64,000 nucleotides of DNA, from contig NZ_JADDOL010000003.1 of NCBI RefSeq assembly GCF_016906305.1, positions 62,001 to 126,000 of the forward strand. Direction: 5' to 3'. The notes under the pieces are model-generated. The model was not told the origin of the DNA and made no database searches. It saw only the letters and a program-made list of their open reading frames with translations. A program made the translations under genes and the position numbers. Every line of letters begins with the position of its first letter. Positions within the stretch are counted from its first letter, which is position 1. This document shows, piece by piece, positions 16,326 to 25,457 of this stretch. Source of the stretch: Alloalcanivorax marinus (GTDB lineage Bacteria > Pseudomonadota > Gammaproteobacteria > Pseudomonadales > Alcanivoracaceae).

Positions 16326-17927
16326 TTATTTCACCACCGGGGGCGTTTCAAAGGTATGGAACGGGGCCGGTGAGGGCACTTCCCATTCCAGACCCTCGGC
16401 GCCGTCCCAGGGACGGGCCGCGGCCTTCTCGCCTTTCTTCATGGCGCACAGCAGACAGACCGCCAGGAAGAACAACTGGGACAGACCGAACCAGAAACCA
16501 CCGATGGAAATCCAGAAGTTGTAGTCCGCGAACTGCAGGGCGTAGTCGGCGTAGCGACGCGGCATGCCGGCCAGGCCCACGAAGTGCATCGGGAAGAACA
16601 GCAGGTTCACCGACAGCAGGGAGCTCCAGAAGTGCAGCTCACCAAGCAGCTTGTTGGGCATCACGCCGGACCACTTGGGCAGCCAGTAGTAGGCGGCGGC
16701 GAACATGCTGAATACCGCGCCGGTCACCAGTACGTAGTGGAAATGCGCCACCACGAAGTAGGTGTCGTGGTACTGGAAGTCCACCGGGGTGATCGCCAGC
16801 ATCAGACCGGACAGACCGCCGCAGGTGAACAGGATCACGAAGGCGATGGCCCACTTCATGGGCAGCTCGAAGGTCATTGAGCCGCGCCACATGGTGGCCA
16901 CCCAGTTGAACACCTTCACGCCGGTGGGCACCGAGATCAGCATGGTCATGTACATGAAGAACAGGGTGCCGGCCAGCGGCATGCCCACGGTGAACATGTG
17001 GTGGGCCCAGACCACGAAGCTGAGCAGCGCGATGGAAGCGGTGGCGTAGACCATGGAGGCATAGCCGAACAGCTGCTTGCGCGCGAAGGTCGGAATGATG
17101 GACGACACGATCCCGAACGCGGGCAGGATCATGATGTACACCTCGGGGTGCCCGAAGAACCAGAACACGTGCTGGAACAGCACCGGGTCACCGCCGCCGG
17201 CGGCGCTGAAGAAGCTGGTGCCGAAGTGACGGTCGGTGAGCATCATGGTCACGGCACCGGCCAGTACCGGCATCACCGCGATCAGCAGGAAGGCGGTGAT
17301 CAGCCAGGTCCATACGAACAGCGGCATTTTCATCAGGGTCATGCCCGGCGCGCGCAGGTTGAACACGGTCACGATCACGTTGATCGCGCCCATGATCGAG
17401 GAAATCCCCATCATGTGCACGGACAGGATGAACAGGTCGGTGGAGGCCGGGCCGTACTCGGTGGAGAGCGGCGCGTAGAAGGTCCAGCCGAAGTTCGGCG
17501 CGCTCGGGTGGCCGGCGCCGAAGGCGCTCATGAACACCGAGCTCAGCAGGATCAGGAACGCGAACGGCAGAATCCAGAAGGACCAGTTGTTCATGCGCGG
17601 CAGCGCCATGTCCGGCGCGCCGATCATCAGCGGAATCATCCAGTTGGCGAACCCGACGAAGCCCGGCATGACGGCGCCGAACACCATGGCCAGGCCATGG
17701 ACGGTGGTCATCTGGTTGAAGAATTCCGGGTCCACGAACTGCATGCCCGGTTCCAGCAACTCGGTACGGATCACCATGGCCAGCAGGCCACCGACCAGGA
17801 ACATGATGAAGCTGAACCACAGGTACAGCGTGCCAATGTCCTTATGGTTGGTGCTGAACAGCCAGCGTTTCAGGCCGGTCGGGGCGTGGTGATGATGGTC
17901 ATCGTGTGCAGCGGCAGCGGTACTCAT
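16326..17927 (-). CDS. coxA: Cytochrome c oxidase subunit I
   Basis: 533-residue catalytic heme-copper subunit with 12 membrane helices. The N-terminus is histidine rich (HDDHHHH). The CuB/Tyr region 'WFFGHPEVYIMILPAFG' carries the His-Tyr crosslink motif, 'VWAHHMFTVG' the CuB histidines, and 'DTYFVVAHFHYVLV' the heme a and a3 ligands. The ATG at 17927 has the Shine-Dalgarno GGAGGGGAGAG immediately upstream; an ATG six codons earlier lies inside that site. It follows coxB by 14 bases. Confidence 0.97.
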   Translation of the reverse strand: MSTAAAAHDDHHHHAPTGLKRWLFSTNHKDIGTLYLWFSFIMFLVGGLLAMVIRTELLEPGMQFVDPEFFNQMTTVHGLAMVFGAVMPGFVGFANWMIPLMIGAPDMALPRMNNWSFWILPFAFLILLSSVFMSAFGAGHPSAPNFGWTFYAPLSTEYGPASTDLFILSVHMMGISSIMGAINVIVTVFNLRAPGMTLMKMPLFVWTWLITAFLLIAVMPVLAGAVTMMLTDRHFGTSFFSAAGGGDPVLFQHVFWFFGHPEVYIMILPAFGIVSSIIPTFARKQLFGYASMVYATASIALLSFVVWAHHMFTVGMPLAGTLFFMYMTMLISVPTGVKVFNWVATMWRGSMTFELPMKWAIAFVILFTCGGLSGLMLAITPVDFQYHDTYFVVAHFHYVLVTGAVFSMFAAAYYWLPKWSGVMPNKLLGELHFWSSLLSVNLLFFPMHFVGLAGMPRRYADYALQFADYNFWISIGGFWFGLSQLFFLAVCLLCAMKKGEKAAARPWDGAEGLEWEVPSPAPFHTFETPPVVK

Positions 17928-17941
17928 CGCTCTCCCCTCCC

Positions 17942-19150
17942 TCACTCTTGTTCGTAGACGTCTTCGGGTTGAATCAGGTCGCCGGTCTCGTTACCCCAGG
18001 CGTTACGCTCGTAGGTAATGACGGAGGCGATCTGGCGCGGTGACAACTGGGCGGCGAAAGCGGGCATGGCGCCGCGGCCTTCCACCAGCACGTGGATGTG
18101 CTCTTCCAGATGTTCTTTCTTGGTGGCGAAGTCGCTGCCCGCGAACGGCAGGCCCACACCGCCTTCCCCATTGTTGCCATGACACACGGCGCAGTTGCCG
18201 GCGTAGGTCTGCTGGCCGAGCTCCATGGCTTCGTCCAGATCGGCGAACGGGGTCAGGTCCGGCGCGGCGGCGGCCTCTTCCTTCTTCTGCGCCAGCCAGT
18301 CGGCGAATTCGGCCTGGCTCACCACCTTGGCCTCGATGGGCATGAAGGCGTGGTTCTTGCCGCACAGCTCGGCGCACTGACCATAGTAGGTGCCTTCCTT
18401 GCCTTCGGGAACCTTGGCCCAGGTCTCGTTGACAAAGCCGGGGATGGCGTCCTTCTTGCCGCCGAAGTCCGGCACCCAGAAGGAGTGGATCACGTCGGCG
18501 GAGGTGATCAGGAAGCGCACCTTCTGGCCGGAGGGCAGCACCAGCGGGCTGTCCACTTCCAGGTTGTAGTTGGCGCCTTTCTCGGGGAACTCGTTACCCA
18601 CGGCGTCCTGGGCGGTGCCGTAGGGGAACAGGCCGCCGGCGAGTACCGGGTTGTTGATCTGTTCCGGCGGGGTGGCGATGTTGGACATGAAGGACACGCC
18701 GATATTGTTGTCGTCGGCGTAGGTGAGGTACTCGTACTCCCACTTCCAGCGATGGCCGGTGACCTTCACGGTGAGTTCCGCGTCGGAGGAGTCATCCAGC
18801 TCGATCAGCACCCGGGTGGCGGGCACCGCCATGGCGATCAGGATGACGAACGGAATCACCGTCCACAGCACCTCCAGGAACACGTTCTCGTGGAACGTGG
18901 CCGGGTTCGGATGGCGGGAACGGCGGTGACGGATCATGGAGATCAGAATCAGGCCGAACACCAGCAAGCCGATGATGGTGACGATCCAAAGGATGGTGGT
19001 GTGAAGATCGTACACTTCCTGGCTGACCGCGGTGACCCCGGGCCGCAGGTTGTGGTCGGAACGTTCAGTCCAATCGCTGGCCACGGTCCAGCCGCTGATC
19101 ATCAGCGAAATGAGACCGACCGCCGCGCGGTGGAACAGAGTTGACTGCAT
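17942..19150 (-). CDS. coxB: Cytochrome c oxidase subunit II with fused cytochrome c domain
   Basis: 402 residues. A signal peptide (about 1-25) precedes two membrane helices (about 50-72 and 92-115) and the CuA cupredoxin domain: His222, Cys259, Cys263, His267 and Met270 are all present (HSFW...GQCAELCGKNHAFM). After a lysine/alanine linker (288-298) a mono-heme cytochrome c domain follows with CAVCH at 320-324 and a methionine in 'GAMPAFAAQL'. The heme domain marks a caa3-like oxidase, where electrons arrive through the built-in cytochrome. The ATG at 19150 has the ribosome site AGGGAG. First gene of the operon. Confidence 0.96.
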   Translation of the reverse strand: MQSTLFHRAAVGLISLMISGWTVASDWTERSDHNLRPGVTAVSQEVYDLHTTILWIVTIIGLLVFGLILISMIRHRRSRHPNPATFHENVFLEVLWTVIPFVILIAMAVPATRVLIELDDSSDAELTVKVTGHRWKWEYEYLTYADDNNIGVSFMSNIATPPEQINNPVLAGGLFPYGTAQDAVGNEFPEKGANYNLEVDSPLVLPSGQKVRFLITSADVIHSFWVPDFGGKKDAIPGFVNETWAKVPEGKEGTYYGQCAELCGKNHAFMPIEAKVVSQAEFADWLAQKKEEAAAAPDLTPFADLDEAMELGQQTYAGNCAVCHGNNGEGGVGLPFAGSDFATKKEHLEEHIHVLVEGRGAMPAFAAQLSPRQIASVITYERNAWGNETGDLIQPEDVYEQE

Positions 19151-19551
19151 GCGTTAGCTCCCTGTTTTCCCCAGCGAGTCCCCCCGGAACAAGGGGCACG
19201 CCTTTTCTTTTGCCGTCACCGGCACCTGGAAAGCGAGTTTCAGGATAAGATGCCGTGGAGCCCTGCCGGGGCCCTGCCCGGAAGGGCGGGGGCGGCCAAG
19301 GGGGTGGCCGAAAACCCGCCTTATTATTGAGAAAATCGCCTTAGAACAATCACTTACGAAAAGTGAGGGAAAAGGCGGCGGTCTCCCAGGGTGCGGCAAA
19401 ATGCCCCACGGCATTGTGGGCCGTAACTCTAGTCATTCAAAGGGGCAAAGTCCAGCCGCAAGGCCCGCAAAACAGAGGCTTGCGGGGGGTGCCGGGCGGT
19501 CAATCTGTGCTAGACTGCGCGCCCGTTTCAGGCACTCATACCTCCCGGATC
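19151..19551. other. 401-base intergenic region between coxB and the DUF1820 gene
   Basis: Divergent promoter region. I see no gene in it. An A/T-rich pocket around 19318-19350 is the likely place of the minus-strand cox promoter, and next to it is a 6-5-6 inverted repeat TCACTT/AAGTGA (19350-19366) that could be an operator. On the plus side TGCTAGACT just upstream of the DUF1820 gene resembles an extended -10 element. None of these is strong. Confidence 0.4.
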
Positions 19552-19884
19552 ATGTCGAAAAGCCGTCAAATCTATCGGGTTATTTTCCTCAACCAGGGCC
19601 AGATCTACGAGATCTACGTGGGTCAGATCTACGCCAGCGACCTTTATGGCTTCATCGAAGTGGAGGAATTCCTGTTCGGTGAGCGCGCGCAGATGGTGGT
19701 GGACCCCTCCGAGGAGAAGCTCAAGAACCAGTTCGCCGGGGTACAGCGTTCCTTTATTCCCATGCACGCGGTGATCCGCATCGACGAGGTGGAGAAGGAA
19801 GGCGTGGGCAAGATCACCGAGGCGGGCAGCAACGTCACCGCCTTCCCCCTGCCGTTCGGCCCCGGTGGCGGCAAGAAGACCTGA
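19552..19884 (+). CDS. DUF1820 family protein
   Basis: 110-residue soluble protein of the DUF1820 family, recognised from the start MSKSRQIYRVIFLNQGQIYE, the 'YASDLYGFIEVEEFLFGE' element and the 'FIPMHAVIRIDEVEKEG' segment near the middle. Function is unknown. The ATG at 19552 is chosen because the family begins there; the frame stays open for 63 codons upstream through the promoter region without family resemblance. It is transcribed divergently from the oxidase operon. Confidence 0.9.
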   Translation: MSKSRQIYRVIFLNQGQIYEIYVGQIYASDLYGFIEVEEFLFGERAQMVVDPSEEKLKNQFAGVQRSFIPMHAVIRIDEVEKEGVGKITEAGSNVTAFPLPFGPGGGKKT

Positions 19885-20227
19885 TCCCTTATGGCACGGC
19901 AAAAAAGAAGGGCGTCAGCCTGACTGTACGCCCGGAGGGTTGCCTGATTGTATTGGGAGACTCATTGGGTTAGTGCCGTATCGGTGGAAGAAGTTCCCCA
20001 CCTGGCGTTCCCGTCCCGATAAATTTTCGAATCAGCGCTTCGTATTCGGCCGACCGCGCCGGCGGAGCGCATGCGTCCTTGCTCCCTGGCCCTCCCTGAT
20101 GGCCTTGCGCCCACCAACAATCGCGCCGTCGGTATGCAGTCAGAGCCCGCCATCCGGGGGGCGTTCCTGGCCCGGCGCGGAACTGTGAACGACCTCACGC
20201 CGGTTTTTCGGATTTAACCTTTCGCGG
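19885..20227. other. 343-base intergenic region, no recognisable gene
   Basis: Convergent space between the DUF1820 gene and a small minus-strand secreted-protein gene. Only a weak hairpin, GGGCGT...ACGCCC (about 19910-19933), is visible after DUF1820 and could act in termination. Short open frames on both strands have no start context or recognisable product. I see nothing else. Confidence 0.5.
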
Positions 20228-20422
20228 TCAGTCCTGGCGGTCCCGGTCGCTGGCGGGAACCAGCAGCACCGGGCTGTTTTCCGCCACTTCGTCGCTCACC
20301 GAGCGCGCTTCGCCGGACTGGTCGCCGCCGCTGCTCCACACCGAGCGGGACAGATCGGCCTGGGCGGGCAGCCACAGGGCGGAGGTAATGGCGATCAGAC
20401 CCTGGATGGCCAGTTTGGTCAT
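20228..20422 (-). CDS. Small secreted protein of unknown function
   Basis: 64 residues with a convincing signal peptide (MTKLAIQGLIAITSALWLPAQA, cleavage after about residue 22) and a short serine/acid-rich mature part. The ATG at 20422 has AGGAG 8 bases upstream. No family recognised. It follows the CigR/RcnB-like gene on the same strand, separated by 91 bases, so the two may be co-transcribed envelope proteins. Confidence 0.6.
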   Translation of the reverse strand: MTKLAIQGLIAITSALWLPAQADLSRSVWSSGGDQSGEARSVSDEVAENSPVLLVPASDRDRQD

Positions 20423-20513
20423 GGCGAGCGCTCCTGAATGGCGAATGATTTCCATTTTTGAGAGTCGCCCGCCCGGTTCGGTTCCGTGGAACGTCCGTTA
20501 ATGAGGCGTCGGC

Positions 20514-20954
20514 TCAGCGGTTGAGTCTGAAAATGTCCATGATCACCTGGGTGGCATCCAGAATGCGGACCACCTCGTTGTCGATCACCACGTCCGAGTA
20601 GCCATCCGGGGTGCGGTAAACCGACTCGGGCAGACGGTAGCCCTGATAGTAGAGGTCGTCCGGCAGGCGCCGCCCTTCTCGCAGTTTGTCCCGCCAACCC
20701 GGAGGCAGATCGCCCCCCCGGGCCACTTTCTTACGCAGCCCGGGCGGCAGATCGTCGCCGCGGTAGCGATCGCCGTAGCGGCGCAGGGCGTCTCGTTCCC
20801 GGTCGCTGAACAGATGCGCGTCGCGCTGCGGTGTTTCCGTACGCGCGCCGCCGGCCTTTCCGTTACCGGCCCAGGAGGGTGGGTTTGCCTGGACGGTCAG
20901 TGGCAGGGCCGCCAAGCCGGCGGCGAGCAGCATATGGGAGAAGCGGGTTTTCAT
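20514..20954 (-). CDS. Exported RcnB/CigR-like protein
   Basis: 146-residue exported protein: signal peptide at about 1-22 (MKTRFSHMLLAAGLAALPLTVQA), then an arginine- and glycine-rich mature region containing two related repeats, 'DDLPPGLRKKVARG' and 'GDLPPGWRDKLREG', and a C-terminal 'VVIDNEVVRILDATQVIMDIFR' strand-helix element. This layout is that of the RcnB/anti-virulence regulator CigR group of periplasmic proteins. In other bacteria such proteins affect metal homeostasis or virulence; here the function is open. The ATG at 20954 begins the signal peptide. Confidence 0.75.
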   Translation of the reverse strand: MKTRFSHMLLAAGLAALPLTVQANPPSWAGNGKAGGARTETPQRDAHLFSDRERDALRRYGDRYRGDDLPPGLRKKVARGGDLPPGWRDKLREGRRLPDDLYYQGYRLPESVYRTPDGYSDVVIDNEVVRILDATQVIMDIFRLNR

Positions 20955-21089
20955 GGTCGGCCTCCTTTGATGGGCTTTCGGGCCCATGAAAGCGAGATAA
21001 GGGTGAAAGCGCCATGATGCGCTTCCGATTCATTGCGGGGGTAAGGTAACGAAGTGTTTAATGGCGGGCGCTTTGACCGGGAGAAACGC

Positions 21090-21815
21090 ATGAGTGATAT
21101 CGTCAATCAGGCCATCGACTACGAGGTGGATGGCCAGACCTTCCAGGGCCATCTGCTCTATCTGCGCGGCGCCACCCCCAGCCGGGCCTTGCTGATGGCT
21201 CCCAATTTCTTCGGCATCAGCGACGCCGCCATCGCCCAGGCGGAACGCCGCCTGGACAACACCCGGGCGATTTTCGTGCTGGACCCGTTCGGCAAGGACG
21301 TGCGCCCGCAAACCCCGGAGCAGGCCATGGAGGCCATGGGCGCGGTGCGAGCGGATAATGCCGCCCTGCGCGCGCGGCTGCGCGGCGCCCTGGCGGTGCT
21401 GGAGCGGGAAGCCGGTGAACTGGGCATCGCCCGGGACCGGCTGGCCATGTTCGGCTTCTGTTTCGGTGGCGCCTGTGCCCTGGAACTGGCCCGCGACGGC
21501 GCCGACCTGCGCGCCTTTGTCAGTTTCCACGGCCTGCTGGATACGCCGGCGCCGGCCTCCGGCCCGGTGAAGGGCAGCGTGCTGGTACTCAACGGCGCCG
21601 ACGATCCCATGGTCAGTGAGGACTCACTGAAGGCGTTCAAGCAGGAAATGGACGGGGCCGGCGCGGACTGGCAGCTCACCCATTTCGGCGGCGCGGTGCA
21701 TTCCTTCACCGACCCGGGGGCGAACATCCCCGGCCGCTCGGTCTACGACCCGAAAGTGTCTCGCCGTGCCTTCGCCGCCATGGATGATTTGCTTAACGAG
21801 GTATTTGGCGCCTGA
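21090..21815 (+). CDS. Dienelactone hydrolase family protein (cytosolic)
   Basis: 241-residue alpha/beta hydrolase without signal peptide. The nucleophile is a cysteine in GFCFGG (Cys124), the acid is in NGADDP and the histidine in GGAVHSFTD, the Cys-Asp-His triad typical of dienelactone hydrolases. The ATG at 21090 (MSDIV) follows a GGGAG ribosome site; an ATG 12 codons earlier is less likely. The natural substrate could be a dienelactone or another small ester. A secreted paralogue is at 37527-38300. Confidence 0.88.
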   Translation: MSDIVNQAIDYEVDGQTFQGHLLYLRGATPSRALLMAPNFFGISDAAIAQAERRLDNTRAIFVLDPFGKDVRPQTPEQAMEAMGAVRADNAALRARLRGALAVLEREAGELGIARDRLAMFGFCFGGACALELARDGADLRAFVSFHGLLDTPAPASGPVKGSVLVLNGADDPMVSEDSLKAFKQEMDGAGADWQLTHFGGAVHSFTDPGANIPGRSVYDPKVSRRAFAAMDDLLNEVFGA

Positions 21816-21820
21816 CAGCC

Positions 21821-21876
21821 ATCGCGGCTAAAGCCGCTCCTACGGAGCCCCTTGTAGGAGCGGCTTTAGCCGCGAT
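21821..21876. repeat. REP-like inverted pair 1
   Basis: Two perfect 23-base arms (21821-21843 and 21854-21876) in inverted orientation around a 10-base loop; each arm is the GTAGGAGCGGCTTTAGCCGC type REP sequence known from Pseudomonas and relatives. It lies between the convergent hydrolase and carboxylesterase genes and would form a very stable hairpin in either transcript. Two further pairs occur at 46581 and 60261. Confidence 0.92.
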
Positions 21877-21881
21877 AGCCG

Positions 21882-22532
21882 TTAATCGAAGACCCGCGCC
21901 AGAAACGCGGCGATGTCCTGGATCTCTTCCAGGCACACCGCGTGCTCCATCGGGTAGGTCTTGTACTCGGTGGGGTAGCCCTTGGCGCTCAGGGCGTCCG
22001 CCGCCCGGCGGCCGCCCTGTTCCGGCACCATCGGGTCGAAGGTGCCGTGGGCGATGAACACCGGCAGGCCGGCGTTGGCCTCGCTGAACGCCACGCTGTC
22101 GGCGGTGGCGAAATAGGTGGACAGCGCCATCAGCCCGGCCAGCTTTTGCGGGTGCCGCAGGGCCGCTTCATAGGCCACCGCGCCGCCCTGGGAAAAACCG
22201 GCCACCACGATGCGGTCGGCGGGCACGCCGCGCTCGATTTCCCGCTCGATCAGGGCATCCACCTGGGCGGCGGAACGGCGGATGCCGTCCTCGTCCACCG
22301 GGCTGGTGCCGCCCAGGCCGGCGATGTCGTACCAGGCCGGCATCACCATGCCGCCGTTCACGGTCACCGGGATTTGCGGCGCATGGGGAAACACGAAGCG
22401 GGTGCGCTTGCGACCCAGCTCCGGCACCACCGGCTCGAAGTCGTGGCCGCTGGCGCCCAGGCCGTGCAGCCAGATCACGCTGGAATCGGCGGGCTGTGAC
22501 GGCTCGATTTCGACGCAGGGCAGGTAATCCAT
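21882..22532 (-). CDS. Carboxylesterase/lysophospholipase-type alpha/beta hydrolase
   Basis: 216 residues of the phospholipase/carboxylesterase (acyl-protein thioesterase-like) family. 'VIWLHGLGASGHDF' is the oxyanion-hole strand, GFSQGG holds the nucleophile Ser114, the aspartate is in GTFDPMVP and the histidine in MEHAVC. Such enzymes hydrolyse short-chain esters in the cytoplasm. It begins 11 bases after the rapA stop and so is probably co-transcribed with rapA. Confidence 0.92.
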   Translation of the reverse strand: MDYLPCVEIEPSQPADSSVIWLHGLGASGHDFEPVVPELGRKRTRFVFPHAPQIPVTVNGGMVMPAWYDIAGLGGTSPVDEDGIRRSAAQVDALIEREIERGVPADRIVVAGFSQGGAVAYEAALRHPQKLAGLMALSTYFATADSVAFSEANAGLPVFIAHGTFDPMVPEQGGRRAADALSAKGYPTEYKTYPMEHAVCLEEIQDIAAFLARVFD

Positions 22533-22543
22533 GCTGTTCTCCT

Positions 22544-25423
22544 TCAGTTGCCAGCGACGATGACGCGCACCGCCTCCAGGCGGAAGCGGGCATCGCCGAT
22601 GCGCTCTTCCAGGGCTTCGGTCTGCTGTTCCAGGTAAGTGATTTCCTCCTCCCGGACCAGCGGATTCTTGTCACGCAGGGCGCGCAGCCGGCGCAGCGCC
22701 TGGTCCTGGCTGTCGCGCATGGCGGTCAGGGCCTGGTCGATCACCGCCCGGGCCTGGCTGGCGGCGTTCTGCTCGTCGTCCTTGAGCAGCTGCTCCAGCA
22801 GCCCTTTCTGGCTGGCCACGATCTTGCGCGCCAGCGGCTTCTCCAGCTTGTGGCACTGCCGGCAAAGGGCATCGTGGGTGATCGCCGAGGACAGGTCGCG
22901 GCCGTTGGCGTCCAGCAGCCGGCGCACCGTGGTCACCGGCAGAAAGCGGTCCGCCTGCAGGTGCCGGGGCGCTACCGGCTCCACCGTATAGACCGCCTCC
23001 ACCAGCAGGGTGCCGGCCTTGATCTTGGGATTCTTGAGCAGGCTCACCGAGGCCTTGCCGCGGTGCTCGTCGAGAATCAGATCCAGGGCGCCGCCCACCA
23101 GCGGATGCTCCCAGGTGAGGAACTGCATGTCGTCCCGGGCGATGGCGGTGCCGCGCCGGTCGGTGACGGTGACGCCTTCCTCGGGCAGGTGCGGGAACGG
23201 CTCGCGCAGGTGCGGGCCGGGCTTGAGAATCCAGGCGTCGTCGGAGTGCTCTTCCTGGTCCACGCCGTAGTGGTCGAACACCCGGGTCATGAACGGCCAG
23301 GGGCTGTCGGCGTCGGCGGCGGCCAGTTGTTCCTTGAGGGTCTCCGCCCGGGCAGGGTCGAAGGAGGCCAACTCCAGCAGCCGGTCGCGGCCCTGTTCCA
23401 GGCGCTCGCGCAGGGCGCCGGCCTCGCGGCGGGTAAGGCTGACCAGTTCGTCCAGCAGGGCGCCGTCGTCCGGCTTGGTGAGCGCGGCCTCCAGGGCCTG
23501 GCCGGTGCGCTGGCGGATTTCGTGGCCGGCGGGATTGGTGTGCTCGAAGGCGTTCATGCCCTGGTGGTACCAGTGGAACAGCACCTCCTGGGCGTGGCCC
23601 TGGAAGTAGGGCACATGGATTTGTACGTCCTCGCTCTGGCCGATGCGGTCCAGGCGGCCGATGCGCTGCTCCAGCAGGTCCGGGTCCAGGGGCAGGTCCA
23701 TCAGCACCAGATGGTGGGCGAACTGGAAGTTGCGGCCCTCGGAGCCGATCTCCGAACAGATCAGCGCCTGGGCGCCGTCCTCGTGGTCGGCGAAATAGGC
23801 GGCGGCCCGGTCGCGCTCGATCAGGTCCATGCCTTCATGGAACACCGCCAGGTTCATGCCCAGCTTGTAGCCGCAATGGGCGTGCAGGTCGATGGCGGTG
23901 TCGCGGCGGGCGCAGATCACCAGCACCTTGTCGCCCCGGTGCTCCTTGAGAAAACGCTCCAGCCAAGTGACGCGCGGGTCCTCGCCGCACCAGCGGTCGT
24001 CGCCGAAGCCGGCTTCCGGGTACAGGCGCAGGGCCAGTTCCTCGTCCGCGTCCACCCGGTAGTTGTCCGGCAGCGCCAGCGGTTCGCCGTGCACCTGGCG
24101 GGCCGGAAAGCCGGCCACGTTGTGGCGGGTGTTGCGGAACATCACCCGGCCCGGGCCGAAGCGGTCCAGCAGCTCGGCCAGCACCGCCTCGCGGTGGGCT
24201 TCGTCCACGGTCTCGTCGGGCAGCAGCGCGGCGGCGCGCCGTTTCAGGTCCGCCGGCCAGCTGTCCTGGTCGTGCAGCTCGCCGACCAGTTCCGCCACCT
24301 CCCGGTAGTGCGCCTGTTCGGCCACGAAGGTGTCCAGGTCCGGATAACGGTCCGGGTCCAGCAAGCGCAGGCGGGCGAAGTGGCTTTCCAGGCCGAGCTG
24401 TTCCGGGGTGGCGGTGAGCAGCAGCAGGCCGCGGCTGGCGCCGGCCAGTTGCTCCACTCGCCGATAGGCCTCGGAGGGCGCGTCCGGCGACCAGCGCAGA
24501 TGGTGGGCCTCGTCGACGATCACCAGATCCCAATCCGCCGCCGCCAGGCTGTCGATGTCGCAGCCTTCCAGGAAGGCGGTGCTGCACAGCACCAGCTGCT
24601 CGGAAAGGAAGGGGTTGTCGTCCATCTCCGGCGCGTCGCCTTCGCCCTCCGCTTCGGCGAACAGGTCCGCCAGCATTTCCTTGACCTCGTCCACGCTGGG
24701 ACGGGACAGGGCGTTGAGGCGCTCCTCGTCGAAGATGGAAAAGCGCAGATTGAAGCGGCGCGCCATTTCCACGAACCACTGGTGCACCAGGGCGTCGGGC
24801 ACCACGATCAGGGCGCGGCGGGCGCGGCCGGTTTCCAGCTGCTGGTGCAGGATCAGACCCGCTTCGATGGTCTTGCCCAGGCCCACTTCGTCGGCCAGCA
24901 GCACCCGGGGCGCATAGCGTCGCGCCACCTGATCGGCGATGTGCAGCTGGTGGCCGATCAGGTCGATGCGCGGGCCGCGCAGGCCCTGGATCGGTGAGCC
25001 CTCGCGGCGGGCGCGGGCCTGCAGCGCGGCCACCCGCAGCTCGAACCAGCGGTTCGACGACAGCTGATTGGTGAGCAGCCGGTCCAGGGCGCCGCTCAGG
25101 CGCAGCCGGTGGCCCAGCAGGGACTCCGGCACCGGTTGCACGTTGTCCGGCTCGTCGGCGGGGTAAGCGTGATAGACCACCAGGCCGTTGTGGTCCTCCA
25201 CGTCCTTGACCACCAGGTCCAGGCCGTCGCCGGTGGTCAGGGTGTCGCCCACGTCGAAGGTAATGCGCGACAGCGGCGCGTTGTTCTTCGCGTAGGTGCG
25301 TTCTTCTTCCACGGCCGGGTAACTGACCGTCACCAGACGGTAGTCCACCTCCTTGATCAGTCCGAGCCCCAGTTCGGTCTCGGATTCGCTGAGCCAGCGC
25401 TGGCCGGGGGTAAATTCGGTCAT
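22544..25423 (-). CDS. rapA: RNA polymerase-associated ATPase RapA (HepA)
   Basis: 959 residues, close to the 968 of E. coli RapA. It begins with the RapA N-terminal domains (FTPGQRWLSESETELGLG), followed by a SWI2/SNF2 helicase core: Walker A ADEVGLGKT (GLGKT at 181-185), Walker B VIVDEAHH, LLLTATP (motif III), and the C-terminal lobe with 'RIGRLDRIGQ' (motif VI). RapA recycles stalled RNA polymerase after transcription. The ATG at 25423 with AGGA upstream matches the family start; 36 upstream in-frame codons do not. Confidence 0.96.
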   Translation of the reverse strand: MTEFTPGQRWLSESETELGLGLIKEVDYRLVTVSYPAVEEERTYAKNNAPLSRITFDVGDTLTTGDGLDLVVKDVEDHNGLVVYHAYPADEPDNVQPVPESLLGHRLRLSGALDRLLTNQLSSNRWFELRVAALQARARREGSPIQGLRGPRIDLIGHQLHIADQVARRYAPRVLLADEVGLGKTIEAGLILHQQLETGRARRALIVVPDALVHQWFVEMARRFNLRFSIFDEERLNALSRPSVDEVKEMLADLFAEAEGEGDAPEMDDNPFLSEQLVLCSTAFLEGCDIDSLAAADWDLVIVDEAHHLRWSPDAPSEAYRRVEQLAGASRGLLLLTATPEQLGLESHFARLRLLDPDRYPDLDTFVAEQAHYREVAELVGELHDQDSWPADLKRRAAALLPDETVDEAHREAVLAELLDRFGPGRVMFRNTRHNVAGFPARQVHGEPLALPDNYRVDADEELALRLYPEAGFGDDRWCGEDPRVTWLERFLKEHRGDKVLVICARRDTAIDLHAHCGYKLGMNLAVFHEGMDLIERDRAAAYFADHEDGAQALICSEIGSEGRNFQFAHHLVLMDLPLDPDLLEQRIGRLDRIGQSEDVQIHVPYFQGHAQEVLFHWYHQGMNAFEHTNPAGHEIRQRTGQALEAALTKPDDGALLDELVSLTRREAGALRERLEQGRDRLLELASFDPARAETLKEQLAAADADSPWPFMTRVFDHYGVDQEEHSDDAWILKPGPHLREPFPHLPEEGVTVTDRRGTAIARDDMQFLTWEHPLVGGALDLILDEHRGKASVSLLKNPKIKAGTLLVEAVYTVEPVAPRHLQADRFLPVTTVRRLLDANGRDLSSAITHDALCRQCHKLEKPLARKIVASQKGLLEQLLKDDEQNAASQARAVIDQALTAMRDSQDQALRRLRALRDKNPLVREEEITYLEQQTEALEERIGDARFRLEAVRVIVAGN

Positions 25424-25457
25424 GGCTATCCTGTGGCCGATCAATTGGGGAGCGGGA

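Noticed and set aside
22496-24997. 833-codon open frame antisense to rapA
   Set aside because: It mirrors a gene with clear helicase motifs; its translation is rich in Gln, His, Gly and Val with no domain. Long antisense frames are a by-product of high GC.
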